Source: Rufibacter sp. LB8 (GTDB lineage Bacteria > Bacteroidota > Bacteroidia > Cytophagales > Hymenobacteraceae). From it: a stretch of DNA of 64,000 nt. The position numbers and the translations under genes are program-made. The notes under the pieces were generated by a model, which saw nothing but the letters and a program-made list of their open reading frames with translations, ran no database searches and was not told the origin of the DNA. Below, piece after piece: positions 25,539-35,650 of the stretch (position 1 is its first letter; the number at the start of each line of letters is the position of its first letter). The stretch is taken from the NCBI RefSeq assembly GCF_014876185.1, contig NZ_JADALJ010000001.1, positions 4,155,001-4,219,000 of the forward strand, given 5' to 3'.

Positions 25539-26735
25539 ATGTTTGATTACCTGATTGTAGGCGCCGGTTTCGCCGGAAGTGTGTTGGCTGAGCGGCTGGC
25601 CACTAAATCCAATAAAAAAGTATTAGTCATTGACAAGCGGTCACACATTGGCGGCAACGCTTATGACCATTACAATGAAGACGGTATTCTGGTACACAAG
25701 TACGGCCCGCATATCTTCCACACCAACTCCAAAGACGTGTTTGAGTACCTGGGCAAGTTCACCGAGTGGCGCCCGTACGAGCACCGCGTGCTGGCCAGCG
25801 TAGACGGCCAGCAAGTGCCCATGCCCATTAACCTGGACACCATCAATAAACTCTACGGCCTGAGCCTGACGTCTTTTGAACTGGACAAATTCTTTGAGTC
25901 AGTGGCTGAGAAGGTAGACGTGGTGAAGACCTCAGAAGACGTGGTGGTGAGCAAAGTGGGCCGTGAGCTGTACGAGAAATTCTTCAAGAACTACACCCGC
26001 AAGCAGTGGGGCATGGACCCGTCTGAACTAGACAAATCAGTGACCTCGCGCGTACCCACCCGCACCAACCGTGATGACCGCTATTTCACAGACACTTACC
26101 AGGCCATGCCGCTTCACGGCTTTACCAAGATGTTTGAGAACATGCTCAATCACCCCAACATCAAGGTCATGCTCAACACAGACTACCATGAGATCATTGA
26201 TTTCATTCCGTTCAAGGAAATGATTTTCACGGGTCCGGTAGATGAATATTTCGATTTTAAATACGGAAAATTGCCGTACCGCTCGCTGGAGTTCAAGCAT
26301 GAAACCGTGAACAAAGAAACCTTCCAGCCGGTGGCGGTGGTTAACTACCCCAATGAACAGCTGTACACCCGCGTAACGGAGTTTAAATACCTGACTGGGC
26401 AGCAGCACGCCAAAACCAGCCTGGTCTATGAATTCCCGCGCGCCGAAGGTGACCCATATTATCCCGTGCCAAAGGCCGAAAACGCCGAGCTCTACAACAA
26501 GTACAAGAAACTGGCTGATGCCACGCCCAACGTACATTTTGTGGGCCGTCTGGCCACATACAAATACTACAACATGGACCAGGTAGTGGCCCAGGCGCTC
26601 ACGCTGCACAGGAAATTGACGGAGAAAGAGCGCGTGGCAATACCAGCCATAGACGGCGTGAATGTCTTGCCCAAGCAAGTGCAGGAAGCCTTAAACGGAA
26701 GTTCCACCAAAGTAACCTCGAATGGCAGACATTAA
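25539..26735 (+). CDS. glf: UDP-galactopyranose mutase
   Basis: Flavoenzyme that converts UDP-galactopyranose to UDP-galactofuranose, the donor for galactofuranose-containing glycans. The 398-residue length is typical. The FAD-binding motif is YLIVGAGFAGSVLAERLA at the N-terminus, followed by IDKRSHIGGNAYDHYNEDG and YGPHIFHTN. FKNYTRKQWGMDPSELD and the C-terminal VHFVGRLATYKYYNMDQV are hallmarks of the family. A leader TAGGAG, 13 bases before the ATG, is one of the few Shine-Dalgarno-like sites here. Its 3' end overlaps the next gene by 14 bases, so the two are translationally coupled. Confidence 0.97.
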   Translation: MFDYLIVGAGFAGSVLAERLATKSNKKVLVIDKRSHIGGNAYDHYNEDGILVHKYGPHIFHTNSKDVFEYLGKFTEWRPYEHRVLASVDGQQVPMPINLDTINKLYGLSLTSFELDKFFESVAEKVDVVKTSEDVVVSKVGRELYEKFFKNYTRKQWGMDPSELDKSVTSRVPTRTNRDDRYFTDTYQAMPLHGFTKMFENMLNHPNIKVMLNTDYHEIIDFIPFKEMIFTGPVDEYFDFKYGKLPYRSLEFKHETVNKETFQPVAVVNYPNEQLYTRVTEFKYLTGQQHAKTSLVYEFPRAEGDPYYPVPKAENAELYNKYKKLADATPNVHFVGRLATYKYYNMDQVVAQALTLHRKLTEKERVAIPAIDGVNVLPKQVQEALNGSSTKVTSNGRH

Positions 26736-28959
26736 CCTTTGGGGCGGCGTGGAGTGTACGGTCAACCGCGTGGGCGACCAGTACTTTGACCAGCTGGCTC
26801 AAAGCGGACATGACCATAGAGTAGCAGACCTTGACCTGTTTGCGGATCTTGGATTGCAGAAAATAAGGTACCCGGTGCTTTGGGAGCACGTAGCCCCTGA
26901 AGCACCGGACCAATTTGATTTTACCTGGGCCCAGGAACGCCTGGAGAGACTCCGGGAACTCAACATTAACCCCATTGTAGGCCTGTTGCACCACGGCAGC
27001 GGACCGCACTACACCAATTTGCTGGACCCAGATTTCCCGGAGAAGTTTGCGAGCTACGCGAAGGCGGTGGCCACTCAGTTTCCATGGGTCACAAATTATA
27101 CGCCCATCAACGAACCCCTGACCACCGCGCGCTTCAGCGCCTTGTATGGTTTATGGTATCCGCATCATCGGTCAGATGCTTCTTTTGTGACCGCCCTTCT
27201 CAACCAAATCAAAGGCACCAGGCTAGCCATGGCCGCCATCCGGCAAATCAACCCGGCGGCGCAACTGGTGCAGACCGATGATTTGGGCTATTCGCACAGC
27301 ACTTCCACCTTGGAGTACCAGGCAGACTTTGAAAACCACCGCCGTTGGCTCACCTGGGACTTGCTCTCAGGAAAAGTAGATGAACAGCACCCTCTCTGGG
27401 AATACTTAGTCACTGCCGGGGCGTCTATAGATGAGTTGCTGGAATTAGTAGCGAATCCTTGCCCGCCAGACATCATTGGCGTGAATTATTACGTGACGAG
27501 TGAGCGGTATTTAGACGAGCGCATCACAGATTACCCGCTGCACACGCATGGCAACAACCAACAGCACCGCTACGCAGATGTAGAGGCGGTTCGGGTGTCT
27601 GCGGCTACGCCTTTGGGCGTGAAAACCATTCTGGAACAAGCCTGCGACCGTTACCAACTACCGGTGGCCATTACTGAGGCCCATTTAGGCTGTACCCGTG
27701 AGGAACAAATACGCTGGTTAGCCGAAGTGTGGGATTCTGCCCTCTGTTTGCGAAATGAAGGCAAAAACGTAATAGCCGTTACCGCCTGGTCTTTGTTGGG
27801 TTCTTTTGACTGGAACAGCCTGTTAACCCAGCAGCGCGGTTTCTACGAGCCTGGAATCTTTGACATCAGAAGTGGCGAACCTGCCCCCACGGCAGCCGCC
27901 CAGCTGTTGAAATCATTTACCTTTAGCGAGGAAAGGCATGCGGTGTTACAGGTAGATGGCTGGTGGAAACGCGCCTGCCGGAGCCTATTTCCGCAGCAGG
28001 AAGAAGAACCCGAAAATTTCCATCAATGCCTTTTACCTGACATGAAAACTCCCCAACCGTTAATCATCACGGGCGCCACCGGAACTTTGGGACGTGCCTT
28101 CGCGCGTTTGTGCAGCTTGCGCGGAATTCCGTATGTGTTGCTCAACCGCCAGGAACTGGACATCACCCAACCAGAATCCATTGAAAGCGCTTTGGAGAAA
28201 TATCAGCCCTGGGGCGTGGTGAATTGTGCCGGTTACGTGCGGGTAGATGACGCTGAAAAAGAGTCAGACGCTTGTCTGTTGGCCAATGCCCAAGGCCCAA
28301 CCAATCTGGCGCACGCGTGCCGAATGAAAGGAATTCAGCTGGCTACGTTTTCTTCAGACTTGGTGTTTGACGGCCAGAAAGAAGGCGCCTATCTGGAACA
28401 TGATCCACCTAATCCGTTGAATGTTTACGGCCAAAGCAAAGCGCTGGCAGAAGAACAAGTACTGGCGGCCATGCCGACGGCGCTCGTCATCAGAACCAGC
28501 GCGTTCTTCGGGCCATGGGACCAGCACAATTTTGTGTTTTATGCCCTGCGTGCTTTCGCGCATGGGGAGGAATTTACCGCGGCCCAGGACACCTTTATCA
28601 CGCCTACCTACGTGCCAGACCTAGTGAACACCACCTTGGATTTACTGATTGACCAGGAGCACGGTCTCTGGCATGTGGCCAACACGGGCGCGTATTCATG
28701 GGCAGACCTGGCCGAGACAGCCGCGCGCATCGCCGGCCTTCCGTTTGAACCATATTTGAAAAGAGTGGCGCAAGCGGAGTTTGGGTTACCAGCCCGTCGG
28801 CCGGTGAACACCGCGCTGGGCACTGCCAAACGCGCCATTTTGCCAACGGTAGAAGACGCACTTCAACGCTTTTTATACGCTGGTGAGATATCGTTCAGGC
28901 CAGACATTCACCACGCCCAAGCACAGGAGGAAGCTACTTTTCTGGCGGCCCAAGCGTAG
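26722..28959 (+). CDS. fusion: GH1-like glycosidase domain plus RmlD-like sugar-nucleotide SDR
   Basis: A 745-residue two-domain protein. Residues 1-425 resemble family 1 glycoside hydrolases: the acid/base Glu131 in TPINEPLT and the probable nucleophile Glu319 in VAITEAHLG, with IGVNYYVTSERYL between. Residues 446-720 form an extended SDR like dTDP-4-dehydrorhamnose reductase: ITGATGTLGRAF, NCAGYVRVDDAE, SSDLVFDGQK, the active site VYGQSKALAEE (YxxxK) and HVANTGAYSW. A methionine at 441 could start the second domain alone, but the frame is continuous. It overlaps glf by 14 bases. The combination suggests making or editing of a deoxyhexose and galactofuranose surface glycan. No signal peptide is seen, so the GH1 part would be cytoplasmic. 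Confidence 0.87.
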   Translation: MADINLWGGVECTVNRVGDQYFDQLAQSGHDHRVADLDLFADLGLQKIRYPVLWEHVAPEAPDQFDFTWAQERLERLRELNINPIVGLLHHGSGPHYTNLLDPDFPEKFASYAKAVATQFPWVTNYTPINEPLTTARFSALYGLWYPHHRSDASFVTALLNQIKGTRLAMAAIRQINPAAQLVQTDDLGYSHSTSTLEYQADFENHRRWLTWDLLSGKVDEQHPLWEYLVTAGASIDELLELVANPCPPDIIGVNYYVTSERYLDERITDYPLHTHGNNQQHRYADVEAVRVSAATPLGVKTILEQACDRYQLPVAITEAHLGCTREEQIRWLAEVWDSALCLRNEGKNVIAVTAWSLLGSFDWNSLLTQQRGFYEPGIFDIRSGEPAPTAAAQLLKSFTFSEERHAVLQVDGWWKRACRSLFPQQEEEPENFHQCLLPDMKTPQPLIITGATGTLGRAFARLCSLRGIPYVLLNRQELDITQPESIESALEKYQPWGVVNCAGYVRVDDAEKESDACLLANAQGPTNLAHACRMKGIQLATFSSDLVFDGQKEGAYLEHDPPNPLNVYGQSKALAEEQVLAAMPTALVIRTSAFFGPWDQHNFVFYALRAFAHGEEFTAAQDTFITPTYVPDLVNTTLDLLIDQEHGLWHVANTGAYSWADLAETAARIAGLPFEPYLKRVAQAEFGLPARRPVNTALGTAKRAILPTVEDALQRFLYAGEISFRPDIHHAQAQEEATFLAAQA

Positions 28960-28976
28960 TTTTTAGCACATTTTTG

Positions 28977-29024
28977 AATCCTGTTTTCGGGCTCATTTTC
29001 AGAAATGAGCCCGAAAACAGGATT
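28977..29024. repeat. dispersed palindrome, copy 14
   Basis: AATCCTGTTTTCGGGCTCAT..., loop TCAG. Arms are perfect over about 22 bp, including CCTG/CAGG in place of the usual CCG/CGG, a compensatory change on both sides. It lies 18 bases behind the fusion gene. Confidence 0.95.
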
Positions 29025-29138
29025 CTGTATTTGTACACCTGTGTTTATTTTGTTATTTGTAGCTTCTAAGTGAGCTAAGATTTTATCAGCCAATTATTTA
29101 TAAAACATCCAACCTTCTTGCTTGATACCAAAGGCACT

Positions 29139-30536
29139 ATGAAGATACGCATACTCTTTCTGTTTTTTCTTTTCCCGCTGTTTGCACAGGCGCAGCAGAG
29201 TTGGAGCCGAGTGGTGCCCCAAATCAGTATCGGAACAAAGATGATTACCACCCGTGACGGGGGGTATGTAGTGCTGGGAGGGGAGGACGAAGGTCAGTAC
29301 AAAGTTCCCCGTGTTTCTAAATTTAACGGCCAGGGACAGTTGCTGTGGTCACGCGGTGCGCAATCCCGGGTAGGAATGCGGCACTTTACAGGCAGGACAA
29401 TCAGTGAAATGCACAGCGGCGACATTTGGCTGCTGGGGTATGCAGCGGCAATTCCCTTTGAGGAGGGCCAACAGAGTCTCACGTTCATTCAGCGCTTGAA
29501 TCCTCAAACCGGTGACACCCTCTACACTCAGTACTTGCCGCAATCGCTGGGTCTGGATTTGAAGTATCTGCATGCTACCCCAGAGGGTGACCGTGTATTT
29601 GGACTTACTGTAAAAAGATTCGCTGAAAATCCTGATCATGGTTATTTTACTATTACTGAATATGATGAACGGGGAAGCTTTGTGAAAGAGACAGGCCATA
29701 TCATTCAAACATGGTTAACACCCAGTATAGAATTTGTGTCTACGGCTGCGGGAGACCTTTTTCTGAACACGGGTTATGTCAAAGGCTCCTCCCCAATGGA
29801 GTACTCACGGTTCGTAAAAGTGATAGACAAGAGTAAAAATACGCTGCAAGGTCTCTATGACCATTTTGTTATTGGGGCAATGCCCAACGGGCGAATCCTA
29901 ACCGCGGGGCCGGTGGGGGAAAAGTACGGCTTTCATTTGTTTGGAGCCACTTTTGAAGACCGTATCACTTTACCCGATAGCTTTTTCTCCCTAGCCACAG
30001 GAGAGGAACTCTACCATACCCTACCCATGCCTGATGGGGAATTTTTGGTGTCTGGTGCTTATAAAGTCAATACAAATACTAGAGCACTTTTTCTGATGAA
30101 GTTAGATGCCCAAGGAAATCAAGTCTGGAAGCGCTACTATCCCGAAGAAAGTGCAACTGGACTTGCTCACTTGGAAGTAGTCCCAGACGGCGGTGCTCTG
30201 ATGCTGCTTAGAAAAGATAATGAAGTAAGGCTGGTAAAAATAGACAACCAAGGAGTAATCTTAAACTCTAAAAAAGAGCAAGCCTTAGCAAACCAAATCG
30301 CAACGCTGTACCCAAACCCATCCAACGGAAACCAAATCCATCTATTCTTTCAGCAAAAGTTCGCCGGCACCGTTCAGGTGTTTGACCAAACCGGGAAGCT
30401 GCAATGGCAGAACAACATAGATGCGCAGAAAGACCAGCAAATGACAATTCCGCAGACGTTGGCCACCGGCTTGTACCAAGTGCTCCTCACGGGCAGAAAC
30501 GGAAGTGTCTCCTCCATGAAACTGTTGAAGAACTGA
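29139..30536 (+). CDS. T9SS type A sorting domain-containing exported protein
   Basis: A 465-residue surface or secreted protein. The start at ATG 29139 gives a clean signal peptide (MKIRILFLFFLFPLFAQA, then QQSW); the frame is open further upstream only with a TTG. The body has repeated beta-strand units with TTRDGGYVVLGGEDE, LPMPDGEFLVSGAY and VVPDGGALMLLRKD, suggesting a beta-propeller of the kind found in Bacteroidota surface proteins. The last 80 residues (TLYPNPSNGNQIHLFF, VFDQTGKLQWQ, LATGLYQVLLTGRNGS, SMKLLKN) are the type A C-terminal signal for the type IX secretion system. Function unknown. Confidence 0.9.
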   Translation: MKIRILFLFFLFPLFAQAQQSWSRVVPQISIGTKMITTRDGGYVVLGGEDEGQYKVPRVSKFNGQGQLLWSRGAQSRVGMRHFTGRTISEMHSGDIWLLGYAAAIPFEEGQQSLTFIQRLNPQTGDTLYTQYLPQSLGLDLKYLHATPEGDRVFGLTVKRFAENPDHGYFTITEYDERGSFVKETGHIIQTWLTPSIEFVSTAAGDLFLNTGYVKGSSPMEYSRFVKVIDKSKNTLQGLYDHFVIGAMPNGRILTAGPVGEKYGFHLFGATFEDRITLPDSFFSLATGEELYHTLPMPDGEFLVSGAYKVNTNTRALFLMKLDAQGNQVWKRYYPEESATGLAHLEVVPDGGALMLLRKDNEVRLVKIDNQGVILNSKKEQALANQIATLYPNPSNGNQIHLFFQQKFAGTVQVFDQTGKLQWQNNIDAQKDQQMTIPQTLATGLYQVLLTGRNGSVSSMKLLKN

Positions 30537-30620
30537 GCTGGAAGACCGAAATGGAGTAATTCTCTTTATACCATAGTGGCATTGGTTCAAGAAAGTTGTC
30601 TTAAAAAGTAGGCAGTAGTA

Positions 30621-30665
30621 TCCCGTTTTCGGGCTCATTTTCAGAAATGGGCCCCAAAACGGGAT
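30621..30665. repeat. dispersed palindrome, copy 15
   Basis: TCCCGTTTTCGGGCTCATTT, loop TCAG, AAATGGGCCCCAAAACGGGA, followed by TTTTTG. It may act as terminator for the T9SS cargo gene. Confidence 0.93.
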
Positions 30666-30705
30666 TTTTGTTTTTCGCCTGTCGAAGAGCTCAATTCAAA
30701 ACCCT

Positions 30706-30843
30706 TCACCAAAGATTGTCCTGTATTTCATCAGGCCCCCGGCCTTTGCCCGCTTGTGTTGTGCCGCCTAAACTGGCATAAGCGCCTTTGTGTCCATCTG
30801 CCAGAATGCCGGTATAAATTTCCTGCTCCGTTTTTGGCTTCAT
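30706..30843 (-). CDS. possible micro-ORF whose start codon lies in a palindrome
   Basis: 45 codons on the minus strand starting MKPKTEQEIYTGILADGHKG and ending in RGPDEIQDNLW. The first five residues are encoded by the palindrome copy at 30826-30870. The rest has balanced composition, but I know no family. It may be a remnant of a longer gene or chance; there is no promoter evidence. Confidence 0.25.
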   Translation of the reverse strand: MKPKTEQEIYTGILADGHKGAYASLGGTTQAGKGRGPDEIQDNLW

Positions 30844-30870
30844 TTCAGGAAATGAAGCCAAAAACGGCTT
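30826..30870. repeat. dispersed palindrome, copy 16
   Basis: CTCCGTTTTTGGCTTCATTT, loop CAGG, AAATGAAGCCAAAAACGGCTT. Both arms are of the GGCTTC type and pair perfectly. Confidence 0.92.
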
Positions 30871-30989
30871 TTCTTTTCCAGACGGCTTCAGAATCAACGC
30901 TACAACTTTCTGCCATCACGTCAGGTGCGGGGCGCGGCTGTGTCTGTGGTATTGTTTTGGCTAGATAGGAAAATGTCGGAAAAACCGCG

Positions 30990-30997
30990 TATTTTTG
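30990..30997 (+). promoter_or_regulatory. possible secA -7 box
   Basis: TATTTTTG matches TAnnTTTG 34 bases before the secA ATG. The -33 partner is not clear. Confidence 0.3.
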
Positions 30998-31031
30998 AGA
31001 TTGCAATAGATACCTTTTAATATAGTCTTTT

Positions 31032-34000
31032 ATGTTTGATTTTTTTGGGAAGACGGTCGCCAAAATTTTCGGTACCAAGTCAGATAGAGATATCAAGGGC
31101 GTGTTTCCATATGTGGCGCTCATCAACCAGGAGTTCGCCAAGCTCGCCTCTGTCTCTGATGACCAGCTGCGCCGCCGTACGCAGGAAGTGCAAGCCGCCA
31201 TTGCTGACCGCCTCAAGCCCATTGATGATAAAATAGCCGCGCTCCATGCCCGCATTGAAGCCGAAACCAGCTTAGATATTTCGCAGAAAGAAGAAGTTTT
31301 CCAGGAAATTGACGCGCTGGAGAAAGACCGCAACAAAGACCTGGAAGTAGTCTTGATGGAAGTGTTGCCGCAAGCCTTCGCTATTGTGAAGGAAACCGCG
31401 CGCCGCTTCAAAGAGAACGGCCAAATGACCGTGACGGCCACCGACCTTGACCGTGAACTGGCCGCCCGCAAACCAAACGTAGTCATCAACGGTGACCAGG
31501 CTGTATGGGCCAACCGCTGGCAAGCCGCCGGTACTGAGGTAGTCTGGGACATGCTCCACTATGACGTTCAGCTAATTGGTGGTATCGTTCTCCATCAAGG
31601 TAAAATTGCCGAAATGGCGACAGGGGAAGGAAAAACATTGGTGGCTACGCTGCCATCGTTCCTGAACGCCCTGGCCAAACGCGGCGTGCACGTGGTAACG
31701 GTCAATGATTACCTGGCCAAGCGTGACTCTGAGTGGATGGCGCCCTTGTTTGAGTTCCATGGCATCACCATTGACTGTATTGACAAGCACCAGCCTAACA
31801 CAGACGCCCGTCGCAAAGCTTATCAGGCAGACATCACCTACGGTACCAATAACGAATTCGGGTTTGACTATTTGCGTGATAATATGTCCCGCGAGACCAG
31901 CGAACTGGTGCAGCGCAAGCACCACTACGCCATGGTAGATGAAGTGGATTCCGTGTTGATTGACGATGCCCGTACGCCTTTGATTATCTCTGGCCCTGTG
32001 CCGCGTGGCGATGAACACGAATTCTATGTGTTGAAGCCCCGCGTTTCTGCCCTGGTAGAAGCCCAGCGCAAATTGGTGAGCAACTTTTTGGTAGAAGCCA
32101 AGCGCTTAATCAAAGAAGGAAACGACAAAGAAGGCGGGCTGGCCTTGTTCAGAGCCTACCGCGGTTTGCCTAAGAACAAGCCTTTGATTAAGTTTTTGAG
32201 CGAAACTGGCGTGCGCCAAATCCTGCTCAAGACCGAGGCGTTCTACCTGCAAGACCACTCACGCCAGATGCCAGAGGCCGACAAGCCGTTGTACTTTACC
32301 ATTGACGAGAAACACAACCAGATTGAACTTACTGAGAACGGCATTGACCTGATTACTGGTCAGGGCGAAGACCCGCAGCTGTTCATCTTACCAGACATCG
32401 GTACTGAGATTGCCAACATTGAGAACCACAAAGAGCTTTCTGACGAGGATAAACTGCATCAGAAAGAAAAACTGATTCAGGATTACCAAGACAAGTCGCA
32501 GCGGGTACACACCATCAACCAGTTGCTCAAAGCTTATACTTTGTTTGAAAAGGACACAGAATATATTGTGACCGAAGACCGCAAGGTGAAGATTGTGGAC
32601 GAGCAGACTGGCCGTGTGATGGAAGGCCGTCGGTACTCAGACGGTTTGCACCAGGCCATTGAGGCGAAGGAAAACGTGCGTGTGGAAGATGCCACCCAAA
32701 CCTATGCCACCGTTACGCTGCAGAACTACTTCAGAATGTACCACAAGCTGGCCGGTATGACCGGTACCGCTGAAACCGAAGCCGGGGAGTTCTGGGAAAT
32801 CTACAAACTGGACGTGGTGGTCATCCCAACCAACCGCGTAGCCCAACGCAAAGACGAACACGATAAAGTTTATAAAACCACGCGTGAGAAATACAACGCC
32901 GTTTCTGAGGAAATTCAGGAACTGACCAAATTAGGCCGTCCGGTATTAGTGGGTACCACTTCCGTGGAAATCTCTGAACTGGTAAGCCGTATGCTGAAAA
33001 TGCGCGGCATTGAGCACCAGGTTCTAAACGCGAAGCATCACCAACGCGAGGCGGAGATTGTAGCCGGTGCCGGTAAACCGGGTGCCGTGACCATTGCTAC
33101 CAACATGGCAGGTCGTGGTACAGATATTAAACTTGCCCCAGAATCTAAAGCTGCCGGCGGATTGGCCATTATTGGTACCGAGCGCCACGAGTCACGCCGC
33201 GTAGACCGTCAGTTGCGTGGTCGTTCCGGCCGTCAAGGTGACCCAGGTTCATCCCAGTTCTTCGTGTCTCTGGAAGACAGCTTGATGCGTCTGTTCGGCT
33301 CTGACCGTATTGCCAAATTGATGGACAGAATGGGTTTGGAAGAAGGCGAAGTGATTCAGCACGCCATGATTACCAATTCCATTGAACGTGCGCAGAAAAA
33401 GGTAGAGGAAAACAACTTCGGCACCCGCAAGCGCTTGCTGGAATATGATGACGTGATGAACGCCCAGCGCGAGGTGGTGTACAAACGCCGCCGCAACGCC
33501 CTCTTTGGCGAGCGCCTGGAGTTGGACATCTGGAACATGATTTATGACACCGCTGAGGACATTGTGCAGACGTACAAAGCCACCGGCAATCATGAAGATT
33601 TCCAGCTACACATCATTAGAGTGTACGGCTTCAACACCGGCATCACCGCATCAGAATTAAGTGGGCAAACGGTAGATGTCTTGATGGACCGCCTGTACAA
33701 TGAAGCGTTGGAGTTCTACCTGGCCAAAAACCAGCAAATCATGCAGCAGTCGGCACCCATCATGGCAGATATTTACGCAAACCGTGGGCCGATGATTGAG
33801 AACATTGCCGTTCCTTTCTCAGACGGACGCAAGCACATCACCGCCGTCGCCAACCTGGAGAAAGTGGTGAACAGCCAAGGCAAGGAGTTGATTAAGACGG
33901 TTGAGAAAGTAATTACTTTAGCCACCATTGACCAGGCCTGGACCCAGCACCTGCGCGAGATGGATGACCTGAAGCAAAGCGTGCAGAACGCCGTGTACGA

Positions 34001-34409
34001 GCAGAAAGACCCACTCTTGATTTACAAGTTTGAGTCGTTTGAGCTGTTCAAGCGCATGATTGCCAAGGTAAACGAAGAAACGGTGGCGTTCCTGTTCAAG
34101 GCAGATTTGCCGGTGCAGGAAGAGCAACCGGTTCCGGTGCAGGAAGCTCGTCAGCCCGCTCCCAAAGCGCCAAGATTGCAGGTTCAGAAAGAGGAAGTGC
34201 ATTCTACCTTAGAAGACCACGTGCCCAACATGCCCGCCATGCCGCAGGCACCGGTGCAAAAGCAAGCGCCCATCAGAGCCGAGAAAACCGTGGGCCGCAA
34301 TGACAAAGTGAGCGTGCGCTACATGGACGGTCGCGTAGTCACTGACGTAAAGTTCAAGAACGTAGAGAACGATTTGCTCAACAACCGTTGCGTCTTAATT
34401 GAAGAATAA
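31032..34409 (+). CDS. secA: preprotein translocase ATPase SecA
   Basis: Motor of the Sec export pathway, working with SecYEG at the inner membrane. The 1125 residues match the long Bacteroidota form (901 in E. coli); the extra length lies in insertions within the N-terminal and preprotein-crosslinking parts. Walker A is in [15 protein letters not shown], Walker B/DEAD-like in [20 protein letters not shown]. Other blocks are [46 protein letters not shown] and [19 protein letters not shown]. The C-terminus lacks the CxCxSGxxxxxC zinc motif and instead ends in a conserved-looking [19 protein letters not shown], typical of the phylum. The stop overlaps the next gene by 11 bases. Confidence 0.98.
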   Translation: MFDFFGKTVAKIFGTKSDRDIKGVFPYVALINQEFAKLASVSDDQLRRRTQEVQAAIADRLKPIDDKIAALHARIEAETSLDISQKEEVFQEIDALEKDRNKDLEVVLMEVLPQAFAIVKETARRFKENGQMTVTATDLDRELAARKPNVVINGDQAVWANRWQAAGTEVVWDMLHYDVQLIGGIVLHQGKIAEMATGEGKTLVATLPSFLNALAKRGVHVVTVNDYLAKRDSEWMAPLFEFHGITIDCIDKHQPNTDARRKAYQADITYGTNNEFGFDYLRDNMSRETSELVQRKHHYAMVDEVDSVLIDDARTPLIISGPVPRGDEHEFYVLKPRVSALVEAQRKLVSNFLVEAKRLIKEGNDKEGGLALFRAYRGLPKNKPLIKFLSETGVRQILLKTEAFYLQDHSRQMPEADKPLYFTIDEKHNQIELTENGIDLITGQGEDPQLFILPDIGTEIANIENHKELSDEDKLHQKEKLIQDYQDKSQRVHTINQLLKAYTLFEKDTEYIVTEDRKVKIVDEQTGRVMEGRRYSDGLHQAIEAKENVRVEDATQTYATVTLQNYFRMYHKLAGMTGTAETEAGEFWEIYKLDVVVIPTNRVAQRKDEHDKVYKTTREKYNAVSEEIQELTKLGRPVLVGTTSVEISELVSRMLKMRGIEHQVLNAKHHQREAEIVAGAGKPGAVTIATNMAGRGTDIKLAPESKAAGGLAIIGTERHESRRVDRQLRGRSGRQGDPGSSQFFVSLEDSLMRLFGSDRIAKLMDRMGLEEGEVIQHAMITNSIERAQKKVEENNFGTRKRLLEYDDVMNAQREVVYKRRRNALFGERLELDIWNMIYDTAEDIVQTYKATGNHEDFQLHIIRVYGFNTGITASELSGQTVDVLMDRLYNEALEFYLAKNQQIMQQSAPIMADIYANRGPMIENIAVPFSDGRKHITAVANLEKVVNSQGKELIKTVEKVITLATIDQAWTQHLREMDDLKQSVQNAVYEQKDPLLIYKFESFELFKRMIAKVNEETVAFLFKADLPVQEEQPVPVQEARQPAPKAPRLQVQKEEVHSTLEDHVPNMPAMPQAPVQKQAPIRAEKTVGRNDKVSVRYMDGRVVTDVKFKNVENDLLNNRCVLIEE

Positions 34410-35070
34410 CACAAACATACCATCAGTAGAAAGCCTGGCCCCGTACATTGACCACACGGTGCTCAGGCCTGACACCACCCAGGCTCTAGTGGCGCAGCTG
34501 TGCCAGGAAGCCCTAAATTATAGGTTTGCCGCGGTCTGCGTGCCGCCCTGTTTTGTGAAGCAGGCTGTGGCCGCACTTCAGGATTCTGGGGTGCAAGTGG
34601 CCACGGTCATCGGTTTTCCGTTGGGTTATCAATTGGCCAAAGTGAAATTCTTTGAAGCGCACCAGGCACTTTCTGAAGGCGCTACTGAGATTGACGTGGT
34701 CATGAACATCGCCGCGTTTAAATCTGGCAAGCTAGACGAAGTAAAGGAAGAACTGCTGGAACTGAGTACGCTTTGCCATTTCAGAAATGCGGTCTTGAAG
34801 GTGATTATTGAAACGGCCTTGCTTTCAAAGGAAGAAATTGTGCAAGTCTGCGGTATTTGCATAGAAGCCGAAGTGGATTACGTGAAAACTTCCACCGGTT
34901 TTGCCGCCTCAGGTGCTACGGTGGAAGATGTAAAACTGATGCGTGCCAGCCTGCCAGACCACATAAAAATCAAAGCCTCCGGCGGAATCAAAACCAGGGA
35001 GGCCGCCCTTGCGTTGGTGCAAGCGGGCGCAGACCGGATAGGAACATCCTCCGGCGTGGCTTTAGTATGA
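34399..35070 (+). CDS. deoC: deoxyribose-phosphate aldolase
   Basis: Cleaves 2-deoxyribose-5-phosphate into glyceraldehyde-3-phosphate and acetaldehyde, for deoxynucleoside breakdown. The 223-residue class I aldolase shows [46 protein letters not shown] and the Schiff-base lysine region [14 protein letters not shown], then [11 protein letters not shown] and RIGTSSG. No ATG is available before the conserved start, so TTG at 34399, inside the secA 3' end, is chosen; ATA or another rare codon cannot be excluded. The stop overlaps the ATG of the next gene (ATGA). secA, deoC and the lipoprotein are therefore probably one transcript. Confidence 0.93.
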   Translation: MKNNTNIPSVESLAPYIDHTVLRPDTTQALVAQLCQEALNYRFAAVCVPPCFVKQAVAALQDSGVQVATVIGFPLGYQLAKVKFFEAHQALSEGATEIDVVMNIAAFKSGKLDEVKEELLELSTLCHFRNAVLKVIIETALLSKEEIVQVCGICIEAEVDYVKTSTGFAASGATVEDVKLMRASLPDHIKIKASGGIKTREAALALVQAGADRIGTSSGVALV

Positions 35071-35624
35071 TTGTGAGAAACATGATGAAAAGATTTTTAG
35101 GCATACTGGTGGCTGTTTCTATGATGGGCTGCGCCGCCACCTCCAGCAGTACGTCTACCGGCAACGGCAGCACCACAGCCAACACCGGCACTCGTCCGGC
35201 CGCAGACACCAAAGGCGGGGCCGCAGTCTTGGTGGACACCAGGAAATACCTCACCAAGTTTCCGGCGGCCACGGCGAGTAACACTGCGTCGGTAGCGCCT
35301 GCCGCGCCCAGCAACCACGTCAAAAACCAGGTGACTTTGCTCATGGACAGCGTGGCCGTGGTGCAGAAAAACATCAGATACGCCGCGGGCTACCGCATTC
35401 TGGCCTACACGGGTATTGAGCGCAAGGCCGCCATGGACCTGCGCAACAGCTTGGTGCAGCGCCTCCCGGAGCAACGCGACTACCTCACGTTCAAGCAACC
35501 CACCTATCAACTGAAGTTCGGGGATTTCTTTACCAGGGTAGAGGCCCAGGCCGCGCTGGCCAAGATCAGAGACCTGCTGCCCAACGCCCTGCTGGTGCAG
35601 GAAACCATCAACATTCCCAAATAA
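35067..35624 (+). CDS. SPOR-domain lipoprotein
   Basis: A 185-residue lipoprotein: a signal with lipobox (MKRFLGILVAVSMMGCAATS), a Thr/Ser/Ala-rich linker (about 25-95), and a C-terminal SPOR-like domain of alternating strands and helices (QVTLLMDSVAVVQKNIRYAAG..., YRILAYTGIERKAAMDLRNS, YQLKFGDFFTRVEAQAALAKI) with paired beta-alpha-beta repeats. SPOR domains bind denuded peptidoglycan at division sites (family knowledge). The ATG at 35067 overlaps the deoC stop by 4 bases. The frame stays open upstream within deoC, but that part is the deoC shadow. Confidence 0.85.
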   Translation: MIVRNMMKRFLGILVAVSMMGCAATSSSTSTGNGSTTANTGTRPAADTKGGAAVLVDTRKYLTKFPAATASNTASVAPAAPSNHVKNQVTLLMDSVAVVQKNIRYAAGYRILAYTGIERKAAMDLRNSLVQRLPEQRDYLTFKQPTYQLKFGDFFTRVEAQAALAKIRDLLPNALLVQETINIPK

Positions 35625-35650
35625 ACACGTCCGGAAAAAATTAAAGATAG

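Larger units (their letters stand above)
30537..31031. other. gap with two palindromes and a possible micro-ORF
   Basis: It holds palindromes at 30621-30665 and 30826-30870, a small minus-strand ORF between them (30706-30843) and, near the end, the likely secA promoter region. Nothing else is recognised. Confidence 0.65.

Noticed and set aside
34857-35066. Long upstream part of the SPOR lipoprotein frame
   Set aside because: It is the out-of-frame shadow of deoC; the lipoprotein signal starts at 35067.
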